In this document: positions 28,880 to 40,331 of the stretch, piece by piece | How positions within the stretch are numbered: the first letter of the stretch is position 1 | How the letters are laid out: each line of letters begins with the position of its first letter | Assembly (NCBI GenBank): GCA_030268105.1 | Contig: BSDZ01000021.1 | Location: 1,860,001-1,924,000 of the forward strand | Origin: Volvox africanus | Taxonomy: Eukaryota > Chlorophyta > Chlorophyceae > Chlamydomonadales > Volvocaceae | Reading direction: 5' to 3' | Length of the DNA: 64,000 nucleotides | The notes under the pieces: model-generated | Databases searched by the model: none | What the model saw: only the letters and a program-made list of their open reading frames with translations | What the model was told of the DNA's origin: nothing | Position numbers and translations under genes: made by a program

Positions 28880-30180
28880 GATGAAAATTTCGAAGAAATA
28901 TATCCTGTTTGATAGTGTGAGCGTGATAGTGTGAGCGTGTGTGTTTTGCACCCTGGCTTTCTTTAAACCTCATGTGTTTTTGCTTGCTTCGTAGTCCAAG
29001 CTGTGACTTAGGCATAAGTCCAAGCAACTTCCACAATAACGTGAGCATATTTTGGTGAATCTTTGTAGATAGGTGATTGTGAGAGGGAAACGAGTGAACA
29101 TTTGTCTTTCGTGCCAAGCTATTAATTCGTCTCCTGTAAGAAAGGAAATGAACAAAATATGTTATAACTCAAGCTAAAGTTTATAAGCTGGAAGCATGGA
29201 TTTACTTCCGTACTATCTCCGAAGTACTACCTACGATTTTGCAAATGCTGACCACCTGTTCCGCTCACAAGGTTATCCGTATTTTAAAAAAATCTGGCGT
29301 TAAAAACAGTAAATCATTCTACAAACAGCAAAAAACAAATTTTTAGAATAAACCAAATAAACCCTGGTACCAAGTATGCATGAAAATCAGATGGTGTGTA
29401 GCCTCCTTTAATCACGTTAGAGCCGCACTCGCGTTTCTTAATCACTTCCTTGAAATAGGCACCATACTTATAGCACCAAGAACGTACGGTCAATAAAAAA
29501 GGCACTATCAAGACAAGGGACAATTGTTAGTAGGAAGAGGGTTACAATTTACCAATAGATTCTATCTGAAGTATAATTGAAATTGTCGCATAGCAAATCC
29601 CAAATAACTTGGATATTGCCACCATCCTCATTCCTCCTTCTTTATAACAAAACATTTGCAGGTTTAGCAGAAAGAGGGCATAGCTCTATTGACTGGTTCT
29701 CCTTATGGTAATTTGCAAGAATATTTTTAGGTTTTTATGGCATTTAACTTTTATGGTCTGAGGACCATATACTGATAAAAAATCTTAAAATGTTTGAATT
29801 GGCTAAAATAGTCATCAAATTGTTTAATTACTTTTCGTAAGTTACGTTTAAAATTTGCAGGAAATCTCTGCTGTTATACCAAGTGCTTGTAATTGATTGC
29901 AAATTAAGTTAATTTCTTGGCACAACTAGGGAAAAATCACCGGCTTTCTTTTTCCATATTTCGATCTTTAGTGCAAGCACCGTGCGTACGGGAGAAGGTG
30001 ACGCGTCTCAATTGGTTTCTGCTGTGTCCCTATGGCGTCAATTCCTTCAACATCCTGGCTCCTGGCTCAAACGAAGAATGCAACCGAGGGGCTCCCTTGA
30101 ACCGCCCGTCCCGATTGCTGTGCACCTAATAATCCGCTCGACTTTTAACTTGGCGATCAACTTTTATTTCTTTCTTTGAA
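28880..30180. other. AT-rich island, composition unlike its neighbours
   Basis: Base composition falls clearly to AT-rich from about 28880, most strongly 29150-29900, with many A and T runs, and returns to normal near 30180. A minus open frame at 29314-29523 (with SWCYKYGAYFKEVIKKREC and GGYTPSDFHAYLVPG) reads like protein but I do not recognise it. The composition suggests an organelle-derived insert or an old transposon. No complete gene is seen. Confidence 0.4.
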
Positions 30181-30326
30181 GATTTACCCCGTACGGGCAC
30201 CACATCATGCTTACTTATGTATTTCCGATCACCAATAATCTTTCTTCATAACCGGCAACTGGGTGACGAAAGGGTGCAAAAAGTGACAAATTTTCAGGAA
30301 AAGACATCAAAAAAGTCTCAGCCCCG

Positions 30327-30331
30327 TTACA
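30327..30331 (-). terminator. TGTAA polyadenylation signal for eL27
   Basis: TTACA on the plus strand is TGTAA on the minus strand, about 40 nt past the eL27 stop. This is closer than usual, but short 3' UTRs occur in ribosomal protein genes. Confidence 0.35.
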
Positions 30332-30370
30332 GAGTACACGCCATATGCCCAGCTAAGGGAGCATGAATGC

Positions 30371-31984
30371 TTAGAACCGGAGCTTGGTGAAGAACCACCT
30401 GCGGTTATAAGGCGAGCCTACGTCAGACTTGTGGTAGGCCTCAAAACGGGCAACGATTGCAAATCTTCAATCTGATGCTCGCAGCGCGAGCTTTGAACAA
30501 GCCTGGCAATAAGCAGGATGCCAACAGAAAGGATGAACTCCAGCATGCTCTTAGAAGTTTTACGCACAGCGAGGCCGAAGGCCATGTATCGGCACCTGAC
30601 ACCATTCATGCAAAAACAGTGTCACCTGTTCTTGCCCGACTTGAATTTGTCCTCCAGCAACTTCTTCGCCTCCTACAGAATGTATGTCATCAGGCGATGC
30701 CACTTTTTCAAACACCTTAGGTATCTCAAAGAGCAGCAACTCAGGTAGGGGTTGCTCTCCAACCCGAATCCTTGTACAGTGCGTTGCCTGAATCTTCGAC
30801 TATTTCCTCGTGTGTATCATGCGCTGCATATCGAACCCACCCAGAATTGCACCCCAATCTTAGGGTTTTCACCATTTGTTGAGTACGCCTTCCCCAAGCC
30901 CATGGCAATGCCCATATCAGGCTAGGACCCAATAGACCTCCTAGACCGATTCAAGCTGAACCCGCCCCAACCTTCATGTCACGTCCCCTTGTGAAAAGGC
31001 AGCGGGGTACGTACCTTACGAGCATCCACCTTCTTCGTGGCAGTCTCCAGCGCCTCAGGACTAATAACGTTCTTCAGGTCCACGTCCAGGTTGTAGCGAG
31101 TGGGCATCATGTGCTGGTAGTTGACCGTCTTAATAAAGGTCTGTTGGGCAGAAGATGGGGGAGACATGTAAACACCAATTCCCATGCACTGCCCCGGTGA
31201 GCCAGCCACCGTATGTCTCCTCCCGTACGCGCCCCCTGTCCTTCAACTTACTTGGGAGCCATACGCCATGCAACGAATATCGCCTTTGCAAATATTCGTT
31301 GCAACTTGTATGGCTCCAACTAAGTTAAAGGACTTGCCTACAACTCCAGCTTAGGTTGCGAGCCTGAGCTAAGGCTATGCCCCAACCACCCTAGGGGTAG
31401 CAGCATACTGCAAGGGCCCCTGGGTTAAGCTCGCCACGCACTTCATAGTTTCGTCCGGACATATAAGCCAATGCTAGATGTATTCGCTGCTGCACGCTGA
31501 ACGCGCCAGCTTTCAGCAATCAAAACACTCCTGTCCAAAACCGTTGTAGCCCTCTCTCGACGCACCTTAATGCTAGAACGACGGGCCTGCTTTTTCTGGC
31601 TGATCTTGCGGATGACCTGTTTGGATTATTTATGCACGATAAGGTGAATGACATCAGCCGACCAAGGCCGCCACTGCTTCGGCATTGGAAATAGACAGCC
31701 AGAAGGTTGCTAATGTGGACACGAAGATGATGCCCACCTTCCGCGGCTCTTTGGCAAGGCCCACAACGACGGCGTGGCCGTATGGCCGCAGCGAAGAGCC
31801 GTCGTCCTTGTTCTGCACAATAACAGCCTTCTTGCCGGCATATCGGCCGGACAAGAGAATGACGACCTTCCCAGGCTGCACGTATGAGTGACCAGCGCTG
31901 CGTCAAAGTGGCCAGGGCAAAAGCCGCCAGAGCAACTAAAGAGGCGCCTAAAGTCGACTAACATACCTTCAGGAACTTCACCAT
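30371..31984 (-). CDS. RPL27: 60S ribosomal protein eL27
   Basis: Six exons (gene order): 31967-31984, 31738-31875, 31566-31616, 31015-31140, 30626-30672 and 30371-30398. They give 135 residues, the normal eL27 length, with consistent phases. Motifs in order: [20 protein letters not shown], the KOW-type start of eL27; [16 protein letters not shown], matching the family's YNHLMPTRY; and the invariant ending [12 protein letters not shown]. eL27 is a structural protein of the cytosolic large ribosomal subunit. The last exon is only 28 nt and the first 18 coding nt. The third intron (31141-31565) contains a long hairpin, listed separately. TTA at 30371 gives the TAA stop. Confidence 0.95.
31241..31330. 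repeat. Imperfect inverted repeat in eL27 intron
   Basis: The left arm 31241-31280 (core CAACGAATAT next to the loop) pairs with the right arm 31292-31330 around an 11-nt loop. The inner 26 bp pair at about 22 positions, and the outer part continues with one bulge. It could be a MITE-like element or a small-RNA hairpin. Confidence 0.75.
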
Positions 31985-33351
31985 TTTGCCTTCCTGTCTC
32001 CGGCACTATCAGTCGAAGGAAAAGGATTTCTTGGTGGTCTTCCTGTGCTTTAGTCTCGCTGTTCCGCAATTGCCGTACGGAAACTGTCTACTTTGTGCAT
32101 AATTGCTGTGCCTTGATGCATAAGGCAAACTCGTGCACAGCTCACACTTGATATTTATCGAATCTGTCCATCAATTCCTCTTATGCTTCAGAGTTCACAT
32201 TCGGTCGTAATCTAAAGAGATTCCTCCTTGTTCTGCCACTGTTCTTTCCACGCTAGAACAGGAAGTAGTCATAAAGATAATGTCAATTCATTCAACCTGT
32301 CTGGTTTGTTGCATCCTGTATTTTTGGTTGGCTGAAAAAGTTGGATAATGGAAGCCGTTCCCATACAATACTCACATACTTCGTAAGGCTAATCATCCGG
32401 GGGAAGGATATCGTATGGAGCAATACTTGCGCAGCAACACGCTTTGCATGGAAACTTAACGGTCGATCTCGTACAATGGCGGGTTGATGGTACATCGGCC
32501 ATACATTGTACTTCCGGCTTTCCTCTGGAGGCCAAATGATTGATGCGCGACTAACGAAAGCGTAGAATACAGCATACCAGGGGCGAGATCATCCCTGCCG
32601 TACTCCATTACCAACAACTTTCATGCAAGCCAGCTGTATCTGGTCACTTCCTATGGCTTCAGCACCAACCACCCAAAATCAGCTCAGCAAAACGCTGTGC
32701 ATTGTAAGTTTACGGATATTGCCCGTGGTTCGGCAGCTCAGCACTGACCCACAAGCCAAACGAAGCGGGAAACGTGCACTCGTGCGTGGACAAACTCAAT
32801 CAATTCGCCGTCACCCTTCACAGGCCATGCAAAACACTTATTAAACACCAACTCCCTGACTACGCCTTCTACTTGCGCCCTCGCACGGAGCCACCGGGCT
32901 CCTCGAGAGGTGGGGTCTGGCCCAGCCGTGCGCTAGCTCTACACGCGCACCGCTGGCTAAGCCATCTGATTCCAACTGATTTCTTCTCTCTTCTCAAATC
33001 CTCCACTCCAGTCACTTCTTAGAAACCTCACGCACGCAAATATAAGCCTGTCTGGCCCCATCAAGGTGTTTCACGCACGTCCGCATTTAGGTGAAAACGC
33101 GGCAACACGTACCGCACAGGTGCCCCACATGAGCCACACACCAATAATCTCAGGCTATCTCACTACGAAACCTCACGCGCAGTGGCCGTCGCTACAGGCA
33201 AACGCGCTCTTCAGCGCGCGATCAGCAATCATGCGGGACGTCACCGCCGTTGCAACATAGACCACTCCATATCACATGACTTAGTAGCGCCTTTCAGTCA
33301 CGCGGTAACAGTTAAGTTAAGATGATTCAGGAATCATGTCTTCTTAAGACA
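31985..33351. other. Intergenic region between eL27 and CCS5
   Basis: Holds the eL27 promoter and the CCS5 3' region, both minus strand. Small open frames have no motifs. The stretch 32640-33260 is CA-rich with no coding frame I can support. Confidence 0.4.
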
Positions 33352-34881
33352 TCAAGCATGATCACGAGGCATAGTTTGCTTGGGCCCCGCCATTGCACCT
33401 GGTGGGGGAGCTGGGCTGGAGGTCCTGCCTTGTGCCCCGGCATATGGCAGCGGCGCATCTGATGCCAGCGCCTCCAGGTTACCTGCGCGCAAGCCAAGAA
33501 GGTAATAGATGCAACCATTAGCTGGCTAAGCCTAAGCCTCGACCGACCAACCTTGTCCTTTCTGAACTACGGAACGCGGGACACAAAATGACTTCAGCAT
33601 GCCAATTCATGCCCATGGGGCATCAGTCACAAGCTTACCCTCCAGGACCTGGCGCGGCATTCTGCCAACTGCAGCTGCAAGCGGCTCGCCCGTCTTGTCA
33701 AAAAATACGAAGTGCGGGATGCCGCGGACGCCAAACTCTGCTGCCTCCGGCGCCCACTTCGAGTTCTCAATGTTGAGCATCACGAAGTTCACCTGCCAAG
33801 TGGGCCGCACTTGTGTGATGATGTGCCAAATGGACCAAGCATGAGGCACCTGGGCATCACACATGCACTGAAGCGTCCGACTATTTAGATACTACATTAC
33901 AGACCTGGGAATCGCATACACGCATTTCCCCAATGTATTAGCGGCGACATCCCCGAGCGCTGCCAGAAACTCAGAATGTGCAACGCATGTGCGAACCAAA
34001 GCACCCTAGGAATCCCACCTTGCCCTGATACTGCTTCTCCAGCTCATACTCGTCGGGCACCAGCTCGCGGCACACCTCGCACCTGGGCATGAGGGAAAAC
34101 ATTTGAAGGGGTGGTCAAAGACTTAGCCAACGGTATCATCCAAGGATGTAGGGTTGAACTTATCAAAACCGCACGTTGTAGTTCCTTCGTAGAAGGGTTT
34201 GCACCTATTGCCTTGCCTTCAATTGGCCCTTCTTGAACGTGACGGCACTTTGCAATGCTTCCGCTGCTTGCCTGCGTGACCCAGCCCTGCGCCCAAGGAT
34301 CCCGCACACTTAACAGCCCCAATGCGGGCTTGATGACCAGCCTCATATACTTTCCAGTTGGCATAGAACTCAACCAACGTTGGCCGGCCGTTAACGAGAG
34401 CCACGTCGAGGGGTGTGGACATTTGCTCCAGCGTTGCGAGCGTTGGCGGAGAGCCTCCACCTAAGCGTGGCAACGCGAAGAGCAGTACGGCAGCGGCAAC
34501 GGCCCCAACCGCAACCCCGGTATTTCCCTTTCGAGTTTCTGGTGCTGAAGGAAGTACCACAGCACCTGGAGCCGATTCCAAGGGCACTGCATTCTCGACC
34601 GCCACCTGTTGTCATAAACGCTTTGTTGGGTACGACACAACGAACTGGTTGTGTAAAAACAGCTATTACCTCTTGCGTTGTCGTTTGAGTTGTGTTTTCA
34701 GCGCGCAACGCGACGGAAAGGCCCCGCGTCGGCCTGTTGAGGTAGTAGCTAAGCTGCAGGTTTTGATACCCCAAAACCGACTCAATTAAACAGAAAAGCA
34801 CAATGTTTACCTTATAGGCCAAGTCCGAGCAGGACGGCAGCGCGGCAAAGGAGAAAAGCTTGAACGCGGTGCCACTTGCAT
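33352..34881 (-). CDS. CCS5: Thylakoid thioredoxin-like protein CCS5/HCF164
   Basis: Six exons (gene order): 34811-34881, 34670-34733, 34355-34605, 34019-34082, 33639-33792 and 33352-33482, for 244 residues. The N-terminus [16 protein letters not shown] is a typical chloroplast transit sequence. A single hydrophobic anchor follows ([21 protein letters not shown]). A lumenal thioredoxin-like domain carries the active site WCEVC ([18 protein letters not shown]) and the family motif GIPHFVFFD. The tail contains [15 protein letters not shown], as in HCF164. The family supplies reductant across the thylakoid membrane for haem attachment to cytochrome f and c6, and so for cytochrome b6f assembly; CCS5 is the Chlamydomonas name. 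Oddity: the third intron starts GA, not GT, and it splits the codon for the Trp before the active-site Cys. The total is a whole number of codons only with that splice. Confidence 0.9.
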
Positions 34882-36584
34882 CCTCAAGCGGCCTGGCATA
34901 GGAACAAAAATATACGTCGCTGTGATTTTAATTGGGATATATAAACTTGTGCCATATAAGTTTGTTCTAAGCTTAAAATATCCCCACTCCTTCCAAATTA
35001 ACCGAAAACCGCGAGTCTACAACAAATGGACTGCAACCTGCAAACGGGAAATGCCACCTTCACAACGCAGGGAAAGTCCGCAAATCGCTCGAAGAACGGC
35101 ATGTTATACATATACACTTATACCTTGCATTCGCTGCCGCCACGTTATCAGTGCTGTTAACGACGGTTAACGGTACAGTATGTTAACGAGATAACGCTGA
35201 ACGGTACGATTGGCGAGGAGGCTATTAACGGGCCTCAGATGCAGTTAAGCACCTGGCTGCGGATATCGTTCTTCTGATAATAAAATATCCCAAACGGGGA
35301 GCCATATTGGTACTAAGTAGCATGATTCGTATCTGGATGCGGCAAAAGGGGGTGGCGGCTAAAATATGTACATGCGGCTAGGAGAGTATCTAGATGCCGC
35401 TGCAAGCTAGATGCCAGGTAACCCCTCTCCAGATGCGAGATGCAGCGACTTCGTGAAATCGTTGGGATAACGGTACCGTTCCTGTGATTATGGGGCATAT
35501 ACATTTTAACACCATTCAATCATCCTTCAATCCTCGTCCCGGGTAACGGTTTCCATCCCAGCCGTAGCTTTGGGCCTCTCTTGAGGCAAGTTCAGGCCAG
35601 CCGCAACATCTGGGCTCCTCCCACTGCTTGGGTTGGTTCCAAGCAGTCCTAACGATGCGGCGACCGTAGACGCCCGCCCAGTATACCGGAAGCCCATGAG
35701 TCATTGATAAAGGTGATACGTTATGGCACGGATCTCCAGCAAAAAAGCAGGAGGAGCTATACACGTATGGGCCAGGAACTTATGGCCCAGTGTGTGGTGT
35801 GGTGCGAAGCACTCGTTGGGCGGACAATTGACGAAAAAAAGCAGTTCAGATAGCTGCGGTGAGAAACTCTTCATGCCTGTATGCTGCTGGTCCATATGAC
35901 GCTATAATACATACAGAACAGGTGCGTGCGAGGTTGCCCCATAACCTGCGTACTGTCGTGCTTGAGTGGCAGAGTTATCAGGCTTTAGGGTCCTTGCCGG
36001 CCGAATGACGACTGCATGCGGCCCTGCCCTTGGAGCTTGAAGCTGAAGAGGCTTTAATTGGGTGTGCCAGCTAGCACTTCGATGTGATACAAGAGCTCCT
36101 TCGCTGCATCCTGCTGCATATGCCAACTTGCTGTTGGCTTACTGCAGCTCGTGATCTCACTCATCATACATCGCTACCACGTGTCCCTTCATCCCTTGCT
36201 TGGGTAAGTTCTCGCAACCCCTCCACCTCAACTTATTTGCATCGCTGAGACGGAGCATGCTGCAGTTGGATCTTGCACCACAGCTGTCCGGAAAGCTAAA
36301 CCCTGCTAAGTTGCCCTGAGCGAGGCCGAGGACGTTAACTGGGGTCCAAAATGCACCCATTCCCGCTCAACAAGGATCCTCATGGCTATGAACATGCTGT
36401 ACTTGGTGCGCCGAAGCCCTTGAATGCATTGAGGTTCAGGTTGAATGTACGGCAGTAATAATCAAGGCCGCGGCTCTGCATTGTCCCTAGTATCCATCCA
36501 TATAAAATGTTTAGATGTCAAGTAATTTCACTATCCCACCAATGCCGTTCATGGTCCGATGATTAAGCTGTCTGTTCAGCTATC
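34882..36584. other. Divergent promoter region, CCS5 and sulfotransferase
   Basis: Both flanking genes are transcribed away from this region, so it should hold both promoters. Part of it (35140-35500) is rich in TAACGGTA- and GATGC-like short repeats. No coding frame can be supported. Confidence 0.45.
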
Positions 36585-39146
36585 ATGAAATTGCACAGCA
36601 TAGCGTGTGCCTTTGTTATTATTAATGGATTATGTGCAGTTGAATCTACAGATATCAATAATGCCTTTGCAAAGTGGCTCGAACGCCAAGACGAAGTGCA
36701 AACCGGCCGATATAGTCACGTCACCGATGCATCAGATCTGCCAGGTTCAGATCATAATGCTTTGTTGGAGACTTTCCTGATGGACACGGTTGCAAATCAT
36801 GTGAACAGCTCACTATTAGAAATTGTCACCGGCGCCCAAGACCTCGTGCAACGCGATGGAAGTGGATTTAGTGAAATCGTTATCTCACTCAAAAATCTAA
36901 TTAGCCAGCTTCCTGAAAACCTTCGAGCTTGGCCCTTGGTCCGGCGAATTGTTATCGCTAGCTTGGCGCTCCGCTATGAACGTAAAGGCCGGTTCATAAA
37001 AGGAGCAGAGACAAATGGTGCTCAGAGCCTTTTACTTAAGGTATGGAAATTTAACGGATGCTGGTCCACTTAGCGTTGCACAAGGGCAGAGTTTGGCCGT
37101 AGAGAAACCAGTGTCATTGCTTATTTGCAGTTGTTTGCTCGACACGAAAGCTCTGCCCGGAATAAAGGCGTGGTGGAGTTTGCGCACGTAAGCAAGTCCG
37201 GTGGCACAACCATCTGTCAGCTGGCTAGGGCCAACGGTTGCAAGACGGAGAGCTTCTCGCCTAACAACAATTGCCTTATAGCCAAATTTAAGGATGAAGT
37301 AAGTTTTATGTTGTTTTGCTGTTAAATTCAATAAGTTTGTGCTGCAGTTATGAACGGCACTGACAAGGCGGGGTTTGACGGTTAGGCTTGCGGCATCGCA
37401 GTTGTCGTGGTACTCGTAGTCGGAAGCTCGCAACACATCAAACTTCGCATTGCAAGCCATTATTATACATTATTATTATAGACTAATACATCTGCCTAAG
37501 AAGTGGCATGAATCGTCATGCGCATTGTTTGGAGGAGTCACATATTACCACTGTAGTAACTAACAACTGAGTTCAGGAGCTCACGCCCTCCCGACAGCCT
37601 CGTTATCTTGACGGCGCAATCCACAGAGCTCTTCATGGCCCATTGAAGACCAAATGCGACAACGGCTTCAAGACGATGAGGCCACGGACGGAGATTAGCT
37701 GTGACGAACGCCGGCGCTGGCTCCTACGGCAGGGCTATACCCTGTACGCCAACGAGTACACAGCCCTTGGAGGCCAAGTGGATCCAGGCAGGGCACATGC
37801 CTGCCGCAATATGGTGACACTTCTGGAGGTATGGCTGCCACGGTTTGCACCGCACACAACTCAACAACGGCACCGGCAAGCACCATCTGGTGGAACTCCG
37901 GATTGACAGCGGCGGCCTTGCTGAGTCACATGCCCCGGGGCTGCCCCTACTTGCAGATCCGGCATCCCCACGACCGGGTCATCTCACACATCCGCCACGT
38001 ATGGCATGGCTACCGTGCTCACTGCGGTGAAGACCGGAAGGTGCGGCCAGACTTTGCCCTTCGATACGGTGTCTGTACATGTCATACAGGTCGCGGACCT
38101 CGAAATCACTCGCTCATGGCATCTCCCTTTTTGTTGCTCGCGTGTCAAAATTCCAGGTCTACTTTGCAGGCAATTACAGCGTTAGCCACTGGTCGTCCCT
38201 CATGCCTGCCCCAACCAACAACTACCTCATACGCTCGCTGTTGGGTCAGGCCGTGTTCAATCTGCCTGTCGGAGGTATCACCCGCGCGCACTTGGCTTTG
38301 GCGCGATTTTTGCTAGCAGAGCAGTTTGACGTCATACTGGTCCTGGAGGACCAAGAGATGTTCAGGCAGGCGATGCGATACGGCCTGGGCTGGGGACTCC
38401 ACGAGCGTCACGCCAACCCGGGACACTCGGACCCTGAGGACGGCTTGCCAAAGGACCTGCCAGCGCTATGGGAGCTGAACGCGCTGGATACGGAGCTGTA
38501 TCGATTTGGGTCGCTCATGGCCCGCCTTGACGCTATCATGTATGAGGTGGCACAGGGGGCCAAGGAGGACGCGCCTGAGGCTATTGGATTGGCGGGCACG
38601 AGCCGGGGGCAGGTGCAAGGTCTGGTCGGAGTCACAAGCCTTCTGGCGGAAACGACGACAGCCGATGGAAGCAGTATCAACGGGAGCGAGATGGCTACAG
38701 GCGACAGCAGCGAGCTGGGCCCAGAGCAGCAGGAGGAGCAGCAGGACGGTAACATCGCGGAGAAGCGGGTGGAGGGTGTGGACATGCTGGGAGCACCTCA
38801 GTTAGTAAGTTCGGTGCCCACTGCACCGACGGAAGGCGGGTCGTCAAAGCGCAGACGCTCTCTGCTTGGGCGGCGGCTTATGACGGCTTCTTCTGTGGCC
38901 TCGCGTGTGGCCGGCGGTAGCGGCAGTGAGCAGGCGCTCATTGGCAGCGGCCTCAGCCGGCGTGATCCGGAGGCCATGCAGCAGAAACCACACAGCAGTG
39001 CGCAAACGCGGCCCCGAGCCAGGTCGCCGGTCACTGCATTACAAAGCCCCGGGTTCAGGTCAGCGCTCGGTCCCAGTCTTTCTGATGAGACCTGGCCAGT
39101 GTGTGGCTGGGTTGGAGCAGGAGCTGTCTCTAATGGTGATTTCTAG
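36585..39146 (+). CDS. Sulfotransferase-like protein of the secretory pathway
   Basis: Five exons: 36585-37040, 37131-37298, 37577-37828, 37957-38040 and 38157-39146 (stop TAG), giving 649 residues with matching phases. The N-terminus MKLHSIACAFVIINGLCAVE is a signal peptide or type II anchor. HVSKSGGTTICQLA fits the 5'-phosphosulfate loop that binds PAPS, with the Ser/Thr after the Gly pair. Later IRHPHDRVISHIRH fits the 3'-phosphate-binding motif (R.P.DR..S). The group appears expanded in volvocine algae and resembles Golgi carbohydrate sulfotransferases, so the substrate is probably a glycan or matrix glycoprotein (inference). After the catalytic part, the last 200 or so residues are low-complexity Ser/Gly/Gln with a basic patch KRRRSLLGRRL. 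The 37828/37957 join was chosen by phase. A longer reading before 37957 is possible. Confidence 0.75.
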
Positions 39147-40331
39147 GGGTGGGTTCCAACCGCTGCCATGAAATCACATTTTTCTTGGCGCGGTCTCGTT
39201 TTGGTGCATATTGCGTGCGGTATATCTACATACAACTTCGGGAGGATGGCATCATATCTCATTGGATGTCGGGCATGAGCCTGGCGTGCGAAAGGATGCT
39301 GCCGTTACACATGCGGAAGTGAGGTTGGCGTGTGAAAGGCAGAGACGACGGAGTCGCAACCAATTCTTGGTTGCAGCAGGAGATCCAAGAAACCTCTAGT
39401 TCTTGGCAACGCTTTCGGAAGGGGTGGATGCGGGTAGGGGCAGCTCAGGCACGCCTCGTGTTATGTCAATATTTTATCTCGCATCTTGCCCTCCACCTGG
39501 CAGACCCTTCACCGCTCAAACGCACACCTACGCATTTGGGAACTTCCGAGGATTGATTACTGCAAAAGGTAGTTAATAGTCAAGCCAAGTCGCATCTTCC
39601 CTTGGCGGCCCGCTGCTGTACCTGGATAAGGTGTTGCACTCCGCCTTGTCATATTGCGGAGTGCAGCACCCTATCCAGGTGTCCTCGAGCCTGGCGGGCC
39701 TGATGATTGTCTAAAGCAGGGCAGCAGTCTTGGCAGCTCCTGCACCAGCGGCTAGATTGCAGCAGCTACAATTCAGCCACAGTTTGGACATGTGGAGCAG
39801 TATTGCCTACTCTCACCACTTGCTTACCAACATTTCCCACGATCAGTAGGCTGGGGCCAGGCAGCGTCACGCCTGCCTGCTACATCCAAATCACATAGGA
39901 CATGACATGATGTATCCACCTCTGTATGAGGACCTTGGGGCCCCACCGACCTTGCGTCAGACAACGTAAGCACGACTACGAGCCAGCTAGACACAAAATC
40001 CACAATCGGGTGCTAGCATTGAAGCTAACCTTGGCGCACCAGGATTAGCTGTCTCATTTTACGTCTAAGAACACTCTGCGTGTGTGTCCGGGTGATACAC
40101 CAAGCGTGATCATAGGTGGGGGGCTCTTCAATGCCATGAGGACGAAAACATCGAGCAGTTTCTGCCGGACCACCCGGCTAAGACACACACGCACCTCCCA
40201 CATCCCGCCACTTGCCAAATGCTTCATTGGCACCTTCGACTTGGCGCCGGACTGGTAACGCCTTAAAGTTCGTCTTAAGGTCTACATTAGGTCTCCCCCT
40301 GCGTGCCTCGGTGTGCGGCACCTTGGTATTC
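39147..40331. other. Convergent intergenic region, sulfotransferase to phosphodiesterase
   Basis: Contains 3' ends of both genes and the hairpin at 39620-39680. No coding frame is supported. Confidence 0.45.
39620..39680. repeat. Near-perfect 25-bp inverted repeat with 11-nt loop
   Basis: Arm 39620-39644 and arm 39656-39680 pair at 23 of 25 positions. One of the two mismatches becomes a G-U wobble on each strand. Loop CTTGTCATATT. It lies 474 nt past the sulfotransferase stop. The shape fits a microRNA precursor, a transcript-end hairpin or a small MITE. Confidence 0.85.

Noticed and set aside
30030..30110. Stretches resembling small-subunit rRNA (GTCAATTCCTT, ATCCTGGCTC, ACCGCCCGTC)
   Set aside because: The short matches lie in an order and spacing that do not occur in SSU rRNA, with no continuous similarity between them. 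Probably chance, though a scrambled organelle fragment is not excluded.
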